NCBI RefSeq assembly: GCF_900141835.1
Contig: NZ_FQZD01000005.1
Location: 124,001 to 188,000, forward strand
DNA from: Propionispora hippei DSM 15287
GTDB taxonomy: Bacteria > Bacillota > Negativicutes > Propionisporales > Propionisporaceae
DNA: 64,000 nucleotides
Reading direction: 5' to 3'
Part shown: in pieces, positions 25,867 to 34,255 of the stretch
How positions within the stretch are numbered: the first letter of the stretch is position 1
Layout: every line of letters begins with the position of its first letter
The notes under the pieces: generated by a model
The model's database searches: none
Seen by the model: the letters and a program-made list of their open reading frames with translations, nothing else
What the model was told of the DNA's origin: nothing
Translations under genes and position numbers: made by a program

Positions 25867-27501
25867 ATGAATTATATATTACTAACGGCTATCAGTTCGG
25901 CGGCCGGAACATTTTCTTTAAGTTTGGTATATGTATACCTGTATGTTTTATATAGAGAAAGACATATCGGACTGTGGGCGTTATCCTGGATTATTTTTTT
26001 GCTCCGGAATATTCTATTTGATTTTGGTGTGCTGCAGTGGAAGCACTCGCTGTGGGAATTTAACTTGTATCAATTGCTGTTTAACGCCAGCGGTATTGTA
26101 TTTGTCTGGGGAATTTACCTGTTTAACAACAGGAAAATTCATAAGGGCTGGCTATATGGGGTGGTTTTATCGGTTGTGGCAACGGCTTTGCTGGCGCTGC
26201 TGCCTGTACCGCAGTTATATAAGCTTTTGCCCACCGCCTGGTATGGCGGCGTGGTGCTGCTGTGGATCGGCATATTCTTTTTGTTCCATATGGAAGGCTC
26301 CGGCTTTGGACAACAGGTTACCGGCTATGCGTTTTTCCTCTGGGGTTCGCTTACCCTGATCTTCCCCTTATTTCCGGGTTGGATGACTTGGATTGTGCCG
26401 TTGGCGGGGCTGCTTCGTGTCACTATTGCCGCAGGCACGATTATTGTGTATTTTGAAAAGACCAGGCAGGACTTAATTAATAAAGAATTGCCCTATCGCC
26501 TGTTCGCGGAAAATGCCGCCGATATTATTTACCGGTTTAAAGTAGGCCCGGTTCCTGTTTTTGAATATATCAGTCCTGCCGCTTTGACGGTTACAGGCTA
26601 TGCTGTAGAGGAGTTTTACCGGGAGGGGAGTTTGTTCGGAACCTTGCTGCATCCGTTTGAACTGCCGCAGCAGCAAGAGGACACTGGACCGCGAATTTTT
26701 TCCATACAGCGCAAGGACGGGGTAGCTATCTGGGCCGAGCAGACAGTCACATATATTCGCGATAGTGAGGGAAAGGTCATGGCGGTGGAAGGGATTGTCC
26801 GTGATATTACGTCCCGCAGGAAGCTGGAGACTATTGCCGAACGGGCGGATAAAATGAATGTGGTTGGGCAGATGGCCGTCAGTGTAGCTCATGAAATTCG
26901 CAATCCTTTGACCACCGTCCGGGGCTATTTGCAGTTTATGGCCTATAAAAAAGGCGATAAGGCGCTGGAAAGCTGTTACGAAATTTTAATTGAAGAACTG
27001 GACAGAGCCAATGATATTATCAGTGAGTATTTGCTATTGGCGAAAGAAAAACGGGCTAAACTGCAGCATTGTTCTTTGAATAAAGTCATTCATGCTATTT
27101 ACCCGTTGCTGGAAACGCTGGCTACCGTCGATAAAGCAGCCCTCCGCCTTCAATTAGCGCCGGTTCCCGAGGTATTGCTTGATGAGAACGAAATCAGACA
27201 ATTGTTGCTTAATCTGGTCCGTAACGCTATTGAGGCCATGGCACACAGGGGAGGCCTGGTACAAATCCGTACTTATAGGGAAGCGGAGCAGGTGGTTTTG
27301 GCTGTCAGCGACGATGGTCCGGGTATACCGGCTCATTTGCTGGAACAACTGGGAACGCCGTTTCTGACCACCAAAGACACGGGAACAGGCTTAGGGTTAT
27401 CCATTTGCTATCGTATTGTGCACCGCCACGGGGCTGTGATGAAGGTGAAAACAGACCCGGCAGGAACCGAATTCTTAATATATTTTAAATTGACCATTTA
27501 A
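25867..27501 (+). CDS. PAS-domain sensor histidine kinase (sporulation-kinase-like)
   Basis: This 544-residue protein has about seven N-terminal membrane helices (residues 1-195) and a PAS domain (about 210-320). The dimerisation domain carries phospho-acceptor His342 in VAHEIRNPLTTVRGY, and an ATPase domain has N box NLVRNAIEAM and G boxes DDGPGI and GTGLGLSI. The layout resembles B. subtilis KinB/KinD-type kinases that feed the Spo0A phosphorelay. No response regulator is adjacent, consistent with an orphan kinase. The signal is probably sensed in the membrane or by PAS, and the Spo0A link is inference. Confidence 0.87.
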   Translation: MNYILLTAISSAAGTFSLSLVYVYLYVLYRERHIGLWALSWIIFLLRNILFDFGVLQWKHSLWEFNLYQLLFNASGIVFVWGIYLFNNRKIHKGWLYGVVLSVVATALLALLPVPQLYKLLPTAWYGGVVLLWIGIFFLFHMEGSGFGQQVTGYAFFLWGSLTLIFPLFPGWMTWIVPLAGLLRVTIAAGTIIVYFEKTRQDLINKELPYRLFAENAADIIYRFKVGPVPVFEYISPAALTVTGYAVEEFYREGSLFGTLLHPFELPQQQEDTGPRIFSIQRKDGVAIWAEQTVTYIRDSEGKVMAVEGIVRDITSRRKLETIAERADKMNVVGQMAVSVAHEIRNPLTTVRGYLQFMAYKKGDKALESCYEILIEELDRANDIISEYLLLAKEKRAKLQHCSLNKVIHAIYPLLETLATVDKAALRLQLAPVPEVLLDENEIRQLLLNLVRNAIEAMAHRGGLVQIRTYREAEQVVLAVSDDGPGIPAHLLEQLGTPFLTTKDTGTGLGLSICYRIVHRHGAVMKVKTDPAGTEFLIYFKLTI

Positions 27502-27507
27502 AAAACT

Positions 27508-27558
27508 AACCGGTTTGAAGGTATCTAAACAGATGCTTCAAGCCGGTTTATTTTTTTC
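27508..27558 (+). terminator. Terminator after the PAS kinase
   Basis: A 13-bp stem AACCGGTTTGAAG (27508-27520) pairs with CTTCAAGCCGGTT (27536-27548) with one G-U pair, followed by TATTTTTTTCTC. Confidence 0.85.
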
Positions 27559-27683
27559 TCTTTTTCCGTTGTCGGCTGTGGGGCTTTCTCAGGCGCTTGC
27601 CTGGAGAAGGAAGGTGAGACGATGAAGCCGTGAAGGCTTTTGCAGTCTGTCAGCCAGCATGATAAGGAAAGGAGAAATGTAGT

Positions 27684-28808
27684 GTGGAAAAGAGTTGTCA
27701 AATTCTCGGCGAACCTCAGGCAATACAGCAAGGACAGGTGCAAATTGGTGTTGCCCGGACGGAGGAGGAAAAAAGTGATATTTATCGTTTCCGCTATCGT
27801 ATTTATGTGGAGGAAATGGGTAAATTGCCCGCAATACAAGGCCGGGAGGCCTTGCTGTATGATGAACTGGATGAATGGGGCCTGCTCTTATATGCCCGGG
27901 CCGGCCACGAAATTGTCGGCACTATGCGGGTCAATATCGGCACAAGAGAACAGTTTTCACCAAGCTGGCAAACCATGTTAGCCTTGGAAAGATTCCAACG
28001 GTTTTACGGCAAGGAAAAACAGCCGCTTTTTTCCTATAGTTCAAAATTTATGATTGCTCCGCGTTACCGTAATTCGGCAATGTCCTATTTGCTGCCGTCC
28101 CGCGGCTATGAACTGGAATGCAGTCAGGGAGTCGAGTTTAGTTTTGGCTTATGTAATTTGTATTTGCTGCGCCTGTATGAGCAATTTGGCTTTCGGCGTT
28201 TTGGCGGGCATATTGAGGATGCTGAGTTCGGCCTGTTGTCGCCTTTCGTACTGTTGGTCAATGACATAGCCCATTTGAAGGCTGTTCGGTCTCCCTATTA
28301 CCGGCTGGCGCGCAAGCGGGCCGCCGATACCGGCAGCAAGGATTGGTTTTATCATGAATTTACGGAAAATTCAGATATAATTAACAGCCAATTAATTACG
28401 GACGAAGGGCTATGGGAATACCTGACGGGTCGTCTGGATGACCGTCCGGAACAGATAATGACCCTGCTGCGGGGACTGTCGGCCAGGGAAGGGCAAAAAC
28501 TGGTCGGCGCCTGCGGTGTGGTGGTGCGTTGTTCGGCCGGGGAAACCATCGTACGGCAAGGCAGCAGCAGTTATGATGTCAATGTGGTGATTACCGGTCA
28601 GGTACAGGCCCGGGATGGCTCCGTTGTTTACCCCGGTGAAGCTTTCGGTACGAACGGGCTGTTGGTTCATCCGCGGCAGGAAAGAGAAATCACCGCTAAA
28701 ACCAATGCCGAAATATTAGTCCTATCCAGTTTGTCCTTTGCCAAATTTGCCCACAACGATCCGGCGACGGCACACCGGGTTATCATTAATTTGAGTCAAG
28801 GCAGCTAG
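27684..28808 (+). CDS. N-acyltransferase-like (FeeM/LuxI-fold) domain fused to a cNMP-binding-like domain
   Basis: Residues 1-215 of this 374-residue protein resemble the GNAT-like acyltransferase group that includes N-acyl amino acid synthase FeeM and acyl-homoserine-lactone synthases. Visible features are YRFRYRIYVEEMGK near 30-45, TMRVN near 82 and YSSKFMIAPRYRNSAMSYLL near 115. Residues 265-374 resemble a CRP-type cyclic-nucleotide-binding beta-roll (CSAGETIVRQGSSSYDVNVV, YPGEAFG). The phosphate-binding cassette has Thr where FGE normally has Glu, so cAMP binding is doubtful. There is no HTH. The start is GTG after AAAGGAGAA. It lies between a sensor kinase and a convergent HD-GYP gene. 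The acyl donor, acceptor and product are unknown. Confidence 0.72.
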   Translation: MEKSCQILGEPQAIQQGQVQIGVARTEEEKSDIYRFRYRIYVEEMGKLPAIQGREALLYDELDEWGLLLYARAGHEIVGTMRVNIGTREQFSPSWQTMLALERFQRFYGKEKQPLFSYSSKFMIAPRYRNSAMSYLLPSRGYELECSQGVEFSFGLCNLYLLRLYEQFGFRRFGGHIEDAEFGLLSPFVLLVNDIAHLKAVRSPYYRLARKRAADTGSKDWFYHEFTENSDIINSQLITDEGLWEYLTGRLDDRPEQIMTLLRGLSAREGQKLVGACGVVVRCSAGETIVRQGSSSYDVNVVITGQVQARDGSVVYPGEAFGTNGLLVHPRQEREITAKTNAEILVLSSLSFAKFAHNDPATAHRVIINLSQGS

Positions 28809-28817
28809 GTAACCTAG

Positions 28818-28863
28818 AAATAACAAATGACCAGGAACTATGGTTCCTGGTCATTTGTTATTT
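28818..28863. terminator. Convergent bidirectional terminator
   Basis: A perfect 21-bp stem (28818-28838 with 28843-28863) has a 4-nt loop. It ends the acyltransferase gene on the plus strand and overlaps the last codons of the HD-GYP gene on the minus strand. Confidence 0.8.
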
Positions 28864-29713
28864 GCAACGGTTGAGGATGGCGGTTTCTAAGCAAAGCATG
28901 GGGCCAGTCGATGATATTGTTTAAAAGATTAATAATGGTAGGGTCAAATAATTTTCGCTTGCCCTCCAGCAGCTTAAATAATGCTTCCTGAGGAGTACAA
29001 CCGCCAATGATCAGATGGTCATAGTGATCAGCGATGGCAATAATTTTGGCAAACTCAATAATTTGATCCCTTTTCAAGCCTAAGGGGAATCCCTTTCCAT
29101 CATAACGTTCATGATGCTGTAAGCAGGTCAGCGCCACAACCATGGGAATTTGTGCATTGCTGCGCATTTTAATGAATCCGTTCAGCGGATGTTGACGGTC
29201 GTCTTCCTTCAATACTCCTCCCATGCCGCAATCATGCAGAATACCGGCCATAGCGAGATATTCAAGATTAAGCATGTCGTAGTGGCAAATCATTCCAATA
29301 TAAAGGGCGATGATAGTTACCCGCAGACTATGATTATATAATTTTTCATCTTGCGCATCCTGGTCCAAAAATTGTTGTACGTAAGGCTTTTCCAATACCG
29401 TGTAAATGATAGACTCAAATGTTTCGGCGCTTGATTGTAGTCTTAGCATATTTTGCTGGCGGATACCGTTTGTCAGGCGTTGGATGGTTAGCAGCGTTTG
29501 CTGCACTGGAAACTCAGGTCGTGGCGGAGGTGGCGGAGCAGGAGGCTCTTCGGCTTGGATTTCTACCTTTTGAATGTTAAAACGCTTAAGCCTGTTGATG
29601 CAGGATTGCGTCAATGTAACACCGGCACCGACCAGAATCACTCCCCGGACATCACAAATAGTTTGACTGCAAATCATGCCCGCCTCTAATTTATCAATAT
29701 CAATTGCTTCCAT
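28838..29713 (-). CDS. Variant HD-GYP domain protein
   Basis: This 291-residue protein has an N-terminal domain (1-50) of the kind that precedes many HD-GYP phosphodiesterases. A Pro-rich linker (EEPPAPPPPPRPEFP, about 55-70) leads to an HD-GYP-like domain from about 120. Metal-ligand positions are kept (HSLRV, LHDCG, HPLNG, HHERYDGKG). However, the HDxGK lysine is Met (HDCGM), the following loop is shortened, GYP is GFP and the DxxDAL motif is DHYDHL. Classic members hydrolyse cyclic di-GMP; activity here is uncertain. It is co-transcribed with the receiver protein 4 nt upstream. Confidence 0.8.
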   Translation of the reverse strand: MEAIDIDKLEAGMICSQTICDVRGVILVGAGVTLTQSCINRLKRFNIQKVEIQAEEPPAPPPPPRPEFPVQQTLLTIQRLTNGIRQQNMLRLQSSAETFESIIYTVLEKPYVQQFLDQDAQDEKLYNHSLRVTIIALYIGMICHYDMLNLEYLAMAGILHDCGMGGVLKEDDRQHPLNGFIKMRSNAQIPMVVALTCLQHHERYDGKGFPLGLKRDQIIEFAKIIAIADHYDHLIIGGCTPQEALFKLLEGKRKLFDPTIINLLNNIIDWPHALLRNRHPQPLQITNDQEP

Positions 29714-29717
29714 GACA

Positions 29718-30098
29718 TTATACCCCTATCTTTAATTCAGACTGAATGGAGTTGATCACAGAAAGAATCATTTCATTTTTCAATGGTTTGGTCAGTACGG
29801 CAAAGGCGCCGGCAGTCATGCACTCCTTATAGACGGCAGGTTGGCTGCCTAAAGCGCTTATTATAACAAGGACTGCTTTATTGTCTATTTCGGATATAAT
29901 TTTCAGTAAGGCAATTCCGTCTGGCGGCGGCATAACGATACCTGTGAAAATGATATCCGGTTGAAACGAACGGTGCTTCTCCAGGGCTTCGATACCGTTG
30001 GCTGCTTCCGCATATTCACATGAAAGATGGGCTTCGATCATTTTTTTTAGGGAGTTGCGAAACAATCTGGAATCGTCTACAATCAATATCCGCGGCAT
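29718..30098 (-). CDS. Stand-alone receiver-domain protein lacking the phospho-acceptor Asp
   Basis: This 126-residue protein is a single CheY-like domain. The acidic pair (VDDS, residues 8-9), the Ser of IISALG and the Lys of TKPL are all conserved. The phosphorylation site is not: FTGIVMPPPDG has Gly53 (codon GGT) where CheY has Asp57, three residues before the conserved Met-Pro. A single base change from GAT would explain it. It therefore cannot be phosphorylated in the usual way and may act as a constitutive or ligand-gated adaptor. The ATG at 30096-30098 follows GGGGGG. It is the first gene of a two-gene unit with the variant HD-GYP gene. Confidence 0.85.
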   Translation of the reverse strand: MPRILIVDDSRLFRNSLKKMIEAHLSCEYAEAANGIEALEKHRSFQPDIIFTGIVMPPPDGIALLKIISEIDNKAVLVIISALGSQPAVYKECMTAGAFAVLTKPLKNEMILSVINSIQSELKIGV

Positions 30099-30252
30099 AC
30101 TATTGCCCCCCGTACAAAACATAAGTAGCGTACTAAAAACAGCATGTTAAAAGGCTTATTCGTGCTTCCGGGGAATTTTTCCTACAGTGGAGGTGCCTTT
30201 TAAGAAAACTTCTTAGGTAAAGTTGAATAATTTGGTGAAAGCCTTTCTTTAA

Positions 30253-31008
30253 TTACAAGTCTATGTCCAACCCGACAGGGCAATGGTCGCTGCCCATGAC
30301 TTCCGGATAGATGGTGGCTTCCTTAACCGCTTGCTTGAGCTTGCCGGAAACAAGAAAGTAATCAATGCGCCATCCGATATTGCGGGCCCGGGCATTCATC
30401 ATATAGGACCACCAGGTGTAGGCATCCTGCTTGTCCGGATATAGATGGCGGAAGGAGTCGGTAAAGCCGGCTTCAAGCAAAAGCGTCATTTTGGCCCGCT
30501 CCTCATCGGTAAAACCGGCGTTTTTCCGGTTGGCTTTCGGATTTTTTATATCAATTTCCTTGTGAGCCACATTCATGTCGCCGCAGACAATCACCGGCTT
30601 GCTGCTGTCAAGTCGCATGAGATAGGCTTGGAAATCCTCTTCCCATTTCATCCGGTAGTCGAGTCTGGCTAAACCGCGTTGTGAGTTGGGCGTATATACG
30701 TTTACCAGATAGAACCTGTCAAATTCCAGGGTAAGTACCCGGCCTTCCTGGTCATGCTCTTCTATCTGTATGCCACGGGTACAGGCCAGCGGTGCAAGGC
30801 GCGTGAACACGGCTGTGCCGGAGTAACCTTTCTTTATTGCGCTGTTCCAGTACTGCTCATAGCCGGAAAGCTGCAAATCGATCTGTTCCGGCTGCAGCTT
30901 TGACTCTTGAATGCAGAAAATATCCGCGTCGGCAGTATTGAAAAAATCCATAAATCCTTTGGTCAGGCAAGCTCTTAGTCCATTTACGTTCCATGATAAT
31001 AACTTCAT
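30253..31008 (-). CDS. xth: Exodeoxyribonuclease III / AP endonuclease
   Basis: This 251-residue exonuclease III family enzyme cleaves DNA at abasic sites and trims 3' blocked ends in base excision repair. It starts with MKLLSWNVNGLRA and has catalytic Glu35 in CIQESK. GDMNVAH supplies the Asp/Asn pair and the terminal GSDHCPVGLDI supplies the Asp-His pair. The length is normal for the ExoA/XthA family. It appears monocistronic. Confidence 0.95.
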   Translation of the reverse strand: MKLLSWNVNGLRACLTKGFMDFFNTADADIFCIQESKLQPEQIDLQLSGYEQYWNSAIKKGYSGTAVFTRLAPLACTRGIQIEEHDQEGRVLTLEFDRFYLVNVYTPNSQRGLARLDYRMKWEEDFQAYLMRLDSSKPVIVCGDMNVAHKEIDIKNPKANRKNAGFTDEERAKMTLLLEAGFTDSFRHLYPDKQDAYTWWSYMMNARARNIGWRIDYFLVSGKLKQAVKEATIYPEVMGSDHCPVGLDIDL

Positions 31009-31117
31009 AATTTTACCTCAATCAAAGATTTTGTGTTATTATAACAAACAAAATAAGGGTTGCCAAGTAAGAAAATGTTGCATTTTTCTTAAATTTGGCG
31101 TTTAATAAAGATATAAA

Positions 31118-31132
31118 TGATAATAATTATCG
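31118..31132. promoter_or_regulatory. Fur-box-like palindrome upstream of fumC
   Basis: TGATAATAATTATCG matches the 7-1-7 Fur consensus TGATAATnATTATCA at 13 of 14 defined positions. It lies in an A/T-rich stretch about 90 nt before the fumC start. Such a site would let Fur or a relative (PerR, Zur) regulate the gene. The match is good, but the regulation is unproven. Confidence 0.55.
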
Positions 31133-31221
31133 TTTATATAAAATAACTTTTAATTGGGCATATAGATAAGTGCTGTATGGCAAATAGTACATATACATAA
31201 ATGGAGAGAGGATGTGCTACT

Positions 31222-32610
31222 ATGGAATATCGTATTGAAAAGGACTCAATGGGGGAGATCAAAGTACCGGCGGATAAGCTGTGGGGAGCGCAGACGCAGC
31301 GCAGCTTTGAGAATTTTCAAATCGGTACGGAAAAAATACCGGCAGAACTGGTGACGGTATTTGGCGTGCTTAAAAAGGCGGCAGCTTTAGTCAATCAGGA
31401 ACTGGGGCTGTTGGATGATGTCCGGGCCGATGCCATTATCCGGGCTTGCGACGATCTGTTGGCGGATAAGCTGGCGGGAAATTTTCCGCTGGCCGTGTGG
31501 CAGACCGGCAGCGGCACACAGTTTAATATGAATATCAATGAAGTAGTGGCCCACCGGGCCGAACAAATTCTGGCGGAAGCGGGGGCCAACGTAAAGGTCC
31601 ATCCCAACGACCATGTCAATCGCTCGCAAAGTTCCAACGATATTTTCCCCACGGCGCTCCATGTGGCAGGGCTTACCCTGGTCCGCAAGCAATTGTTGCC
31701 GGCACTGGACGGACTGATTGGGACGCTGGCGGCTAAAGCGGCGGAATTCAAGGATGTCGTTAAGATCGGCCGGACCCACTTGATGGATGCCACGCCGCTA
31801 ACCTTAGGCCAGGAAATCAGTGGCTGGGTGGGGATGCTGGAACGGAATAAAATCATGCTGACCACGGGACTTGATTTTTTACGCAATCTGGCGATGGGCG
31901 GCACGGCGGTAGGAACCGGGATCAATACGCACCCGGACTTTGCCGTTAAGGTAGCGGCTGCGATTAGCCGGCTTACCGGCGAGGCGTTTCAGACTTCGCC
32001 CAATAAGTTTCATGCCCTTACCAGCAAGGACGAAATGACGGTGGTGCACGGCATGCTGAAAGCGCTGGCGGCGGATCTGATGAAAATTGCCAACGATGTG
32101 CGCTGGCTGGCCAGCGGTCCGCGCTGCGGGATCGGGGAAATTACCATTCCGGAAAACGAGCCGGGCAGCTCCATTATGCCGTCCAAGGTAAACCCAACCC
32201 AGGCAGAAGCGCTGACCATGATTGTGACGCAGGTTTTTGGCAATGATACGACCGTTGCCTTTGCCGCTAGCCAGGGTAATTTTCAGCTGAACGTATTTAT
32301 GCCTGTCATTGCCTATAATTTCATTCAAACTGTACGCCTGTTAAGCGACGGAATGAATTCCTTCAACCGCAACTGCGCGGTGGGGATAGAACCAAACCGG
32401 AATAAGATCGCTCATAATCTGCAGCAATCGCTTATTTTGATTACCGGACTGGTGCCTTTAATCGGCTATGACAAAGCGGCGGAAATTGCCAAGAAAGCCG
32501 CCCACGAAGGGATTACGCTAAAGGCAGCGGCTTTGGCTACCGGCTATGTGAACGAGGCGGACTATGATTATCATATGGACCCGGCCCGTCTGATTCAATC
32601 CAATAAATGA
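31222..32610 (+). CDS. fumC: Class II fumarate hydratase
   Basis: This 462-residue enzyme interconverts fumarate and L-malate without an Fe-S cluster. The family signature GSSIMPSKVNP lies near 315-325 and holds the catalytic Ser loop. Conserved SGTQFNMN, QSSNDIFPTA and GRTHLMDATPL lie in the three active-site regions. The ATG at 31222 gives the usual start MEYRIEKDSMGEI. A Fur-like site upstream would fit use of this iron-independent fumarase when iron is scarce. Aspartase shares the fold, but the TTRPLxxxQE-like region and SxxMP context fit fumarase better. Confidence 0.95.
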   Translation: MEYRIEKDSMGEIKVPADKLWGAQTQRSFENFQIGTEKIPAELVTVFGVLKKAAALVNQELGLLDDVRADAIIRACDDLLADKLAGNFPLAVWQTGSGTQFNMNINEVVAHRAEQILAEAGANVKVHPNDHVNRSQSSNDIFPTALHVAGLTLVRKQLLPALDGLIGTLAAKAAEFKDVVKIGRTHLMDATPLTLGQEISGWVGMLERNKIMLTTGLDFLRNLAMGGTAVGTGINTHPDFAVKVAAAISRLTGEAFQTSPNKFHALTSKDEMTVVHGMLKALAADLMKIANDVRWLASGPRCGIGEITIPENEPGSSIMPSKVNPTQAEALTMIVTQVFGNDTTVAFAASQGNFQLNVFMPVIAYNFIQTVRLLSDGMNSFNRNCAVGIEPNRNKIAHNLQQSLILITGLVPLIGYDKAAEIAKKAAHEGITLKAAALATGYVNEADYDYHMDPARLIQSNK

Positions 32611-32617
32611 ATTCAAT

Positions 32618-32668
32618 AGATAGCAAAGAGACCAAGACCATTTTCGGCCTTGGTCTCTTTGCTATCTA
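32618..32668. terminator. Convergent terminator between fumC and the adenosyltransferase
   Basis: A 19-bp perfect stem (32618-32636 with 32649-32667) lies between converging genes and can serve both strands. Confidence 0.8.
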
Positions 32669-32671
32669 ATT

Positions 32672-33190
32672 TTAATTAACTAACTCCTGGGTTTCCTCCA
32701 GATAGCGGGCGAAGGTATAGAGTACGTCGGAAAGACGGTTGATATATTTCACCAGGACCGGATTGACCGGTTCCGTTTCATCCAGCGTCATCATCACCCG
32801 TTCCGCCCTCCGGCATACGGTGCGAGCCACATGCAGGATGCCGGAAGCCTGACTGCTGCCTGGAACAATGAATTTTGGTGCCGGGTCCATTTTTTTAACA
32901 TAGTCGTCAATCCAGGCTTCGAAGCGTTCAATTTCCGTATTACTTAAGTGGGAGGCATAGGTTTTACCCTGGGGATCAGCCAGCTCGGAAGCTACGGCAA
33001 ACAGCTCTTTTTGGATGATATGGATTCTTGCCACAATTTCCTGTTCGGGCACAAAATGCTTGCCAAAGCCAAGCAAGGAGTTTAATTCATCGATGGTTCC
33101 GTAGCTTTCTACCCGGATGCTGTTTTTACGTATCCGGGTGCCGTCCAGCAAGCTGGTGGTGCCTTTATCGCCTGTGCGAGTGTAAATCAT
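32672..33190 (-). CDS. PduO-type cob(I)alamin adenosyltransferase
   Basis: This 172-residue enzyme transfers the adenosyl group of ATP to cob(I)alamin, making coenzyme B12. The N-terminal ATP-binding motif YTRTGDKGTTSLL and the later RTVCRRAERVM motif are the two hallmarks of PduO-type enzymes; VESYGTIDELNS and the C-terminal YINRLSDVLYTFAR also fit. AAGGAGGG precedes the start. It stands alone, away from cobalamin biosynthesis genes. Corrinoid use is common in this group of anaerobes. Confidence 0.93.
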   Translation of the reverse strand: MIYTRTGDKGTTSLLDGTRIRKNSIRVESYGTIDELNSLLGFGKHFVPEQEIVARIHIIQKELFAVASELADPQGKTYASHLSNTEIERFEAWIDDYVKKMDPAPKFIVPGSSQASGILHVARTVCRRAERVMMTLDETEPVNPVLVKYINRLSDVLYTFARYLEETQELVN

Positions 33191-33293
33191 AGCAATCCCT
33201 CCTTAGGGTATGTCGTACTCTAAGCATAGCATAATTTTGCCGTTGACAACAGTGGCAAGACTTTTGGATGCGGGGGAAAAAAGCAAAAGTTAC

Positions 33294-34010
33294 TTAAAGA
33301 GTAAAGACGGCGCGCAGCGTTAGCAGCCGTTCGCTGGAATCCGGCTGGTAATAGCCGGCGACGGTGGGGGAAGCTTTGTATTTTTGGTATTCATAAGTCA
33401 GACTGATATTTTTGTCTTTGCCGGTTGTGCCTATTTCGGCAAAATAGCCTGGCGTTTTTCGGGGAGTAAAGGCGGCATCGATAAAATCAACTTCGTTGCT
33501 GATATGTAAGGGAGCTTTTATCCCGGCAACCCAATAAAGCGGCCCCTGTTTCTGACGGATTCCGGCTCTGCCGTAGAGGGATTTCCAGCTTTCCGTATAA
33601 CCGTAATAGCCGGAGCTGGAGTCGATACTTCTGGACCATTGTTTCCAGCCAAGACTCGCAAAGGGGGCCGGTTTACCGGGTGAAACGGTTTGCTCCCAGC
33701 GTCTTTCAAGACTGAACCCGTGATAATGGTCGGCACTGGACCCGTTGGTTTCATAATGGGCTGGGGAGCCGCCAAACACTTCCAGAGCTGTGGTATTCAG
33801 TACCTGTCGGCCGCCTGAATGGAAAGCTGTACCAAGGGTGAACAGTTGACCTGTTTCGTGCATGAGTTCGGCACCGGTAGAGTCTGTTTCCTGCCAGCGG
33901 AAAGTTTGAAAACCACCATATATTTCGGACTGGGCGGCAGCGGCGGGAACGGTAGCCAGGGTCAGTGCAGCCAAGGTAAAAAAAGCCGTGAGCAGAGTCG
34001 CATAAAGCAT
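33294..34010 (-). CDS. Putative outer-membrane beta-barrel protein
   Basis: This 238-residue protein has a signal peptide (cleavage near 26, TVPAAAAQS). The mature part is rich in alternating polar and aromatic strands and ends in LLTLRAVFTL, a pattern typical of small outer-membrane barrels. I do not recognise a named family. No Cys is seen in the mature part. The gene is monocistronic and divergent from the NSS symporter at 34256. Together with the SLH porin it supports a diderm envelope. A periplasmic beta-rich protein is the main alternative. Confidence 0.65.
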   Translation of the reverse strand: MLYATLLTAFFTLAALTLATVPAAAAQSEIYGGFQTFRWQETDSTGAELMHETGQLFTLGTAFHSGGRQVLNTTALEVFGGSPAHYETNGSSADHYHGFSLERRWEQTVSPGKPAPFASLGWKQWSRSIDSSSGYYGYTESWKSLYGRAGIRQKQGPLYWVAGIKAPLHISNEVDFIDAAFTPRKTPGYFAEIGTTGKDKNISLTYEYQKYKASPTVAGYYQPDSSERLLTLRAVFTL

Positions 34011-34255
34011 GAAAAAATCCCCTTTATAGTAAGTATTGCCCTGTTCTTATTATAAATTATGTTAACTTAAAGGGGCAAACTCCATTTATTGGAAGATTGT
34101 TAGAATTAAGTATAAAATTTTGTCTTTGTCCCTTCTATATAGACATAAAATCAAATTGTTTTTTTTTTACTTCCATGGTACCATTAGAAACGGAGACTTT
34201 TGCCAACGGAGGTTTCTGTTAATGAGAGTAGAGAAATGAGGGTGAAAGTAGATTT

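Noticed and set aside
31387-31925. Two long overlapping open frames antisense to fumC
   Set aside because: They lie wholly inside a perfect fumarase gene, have no ribosome-binding sites and only reflect its codon bias.
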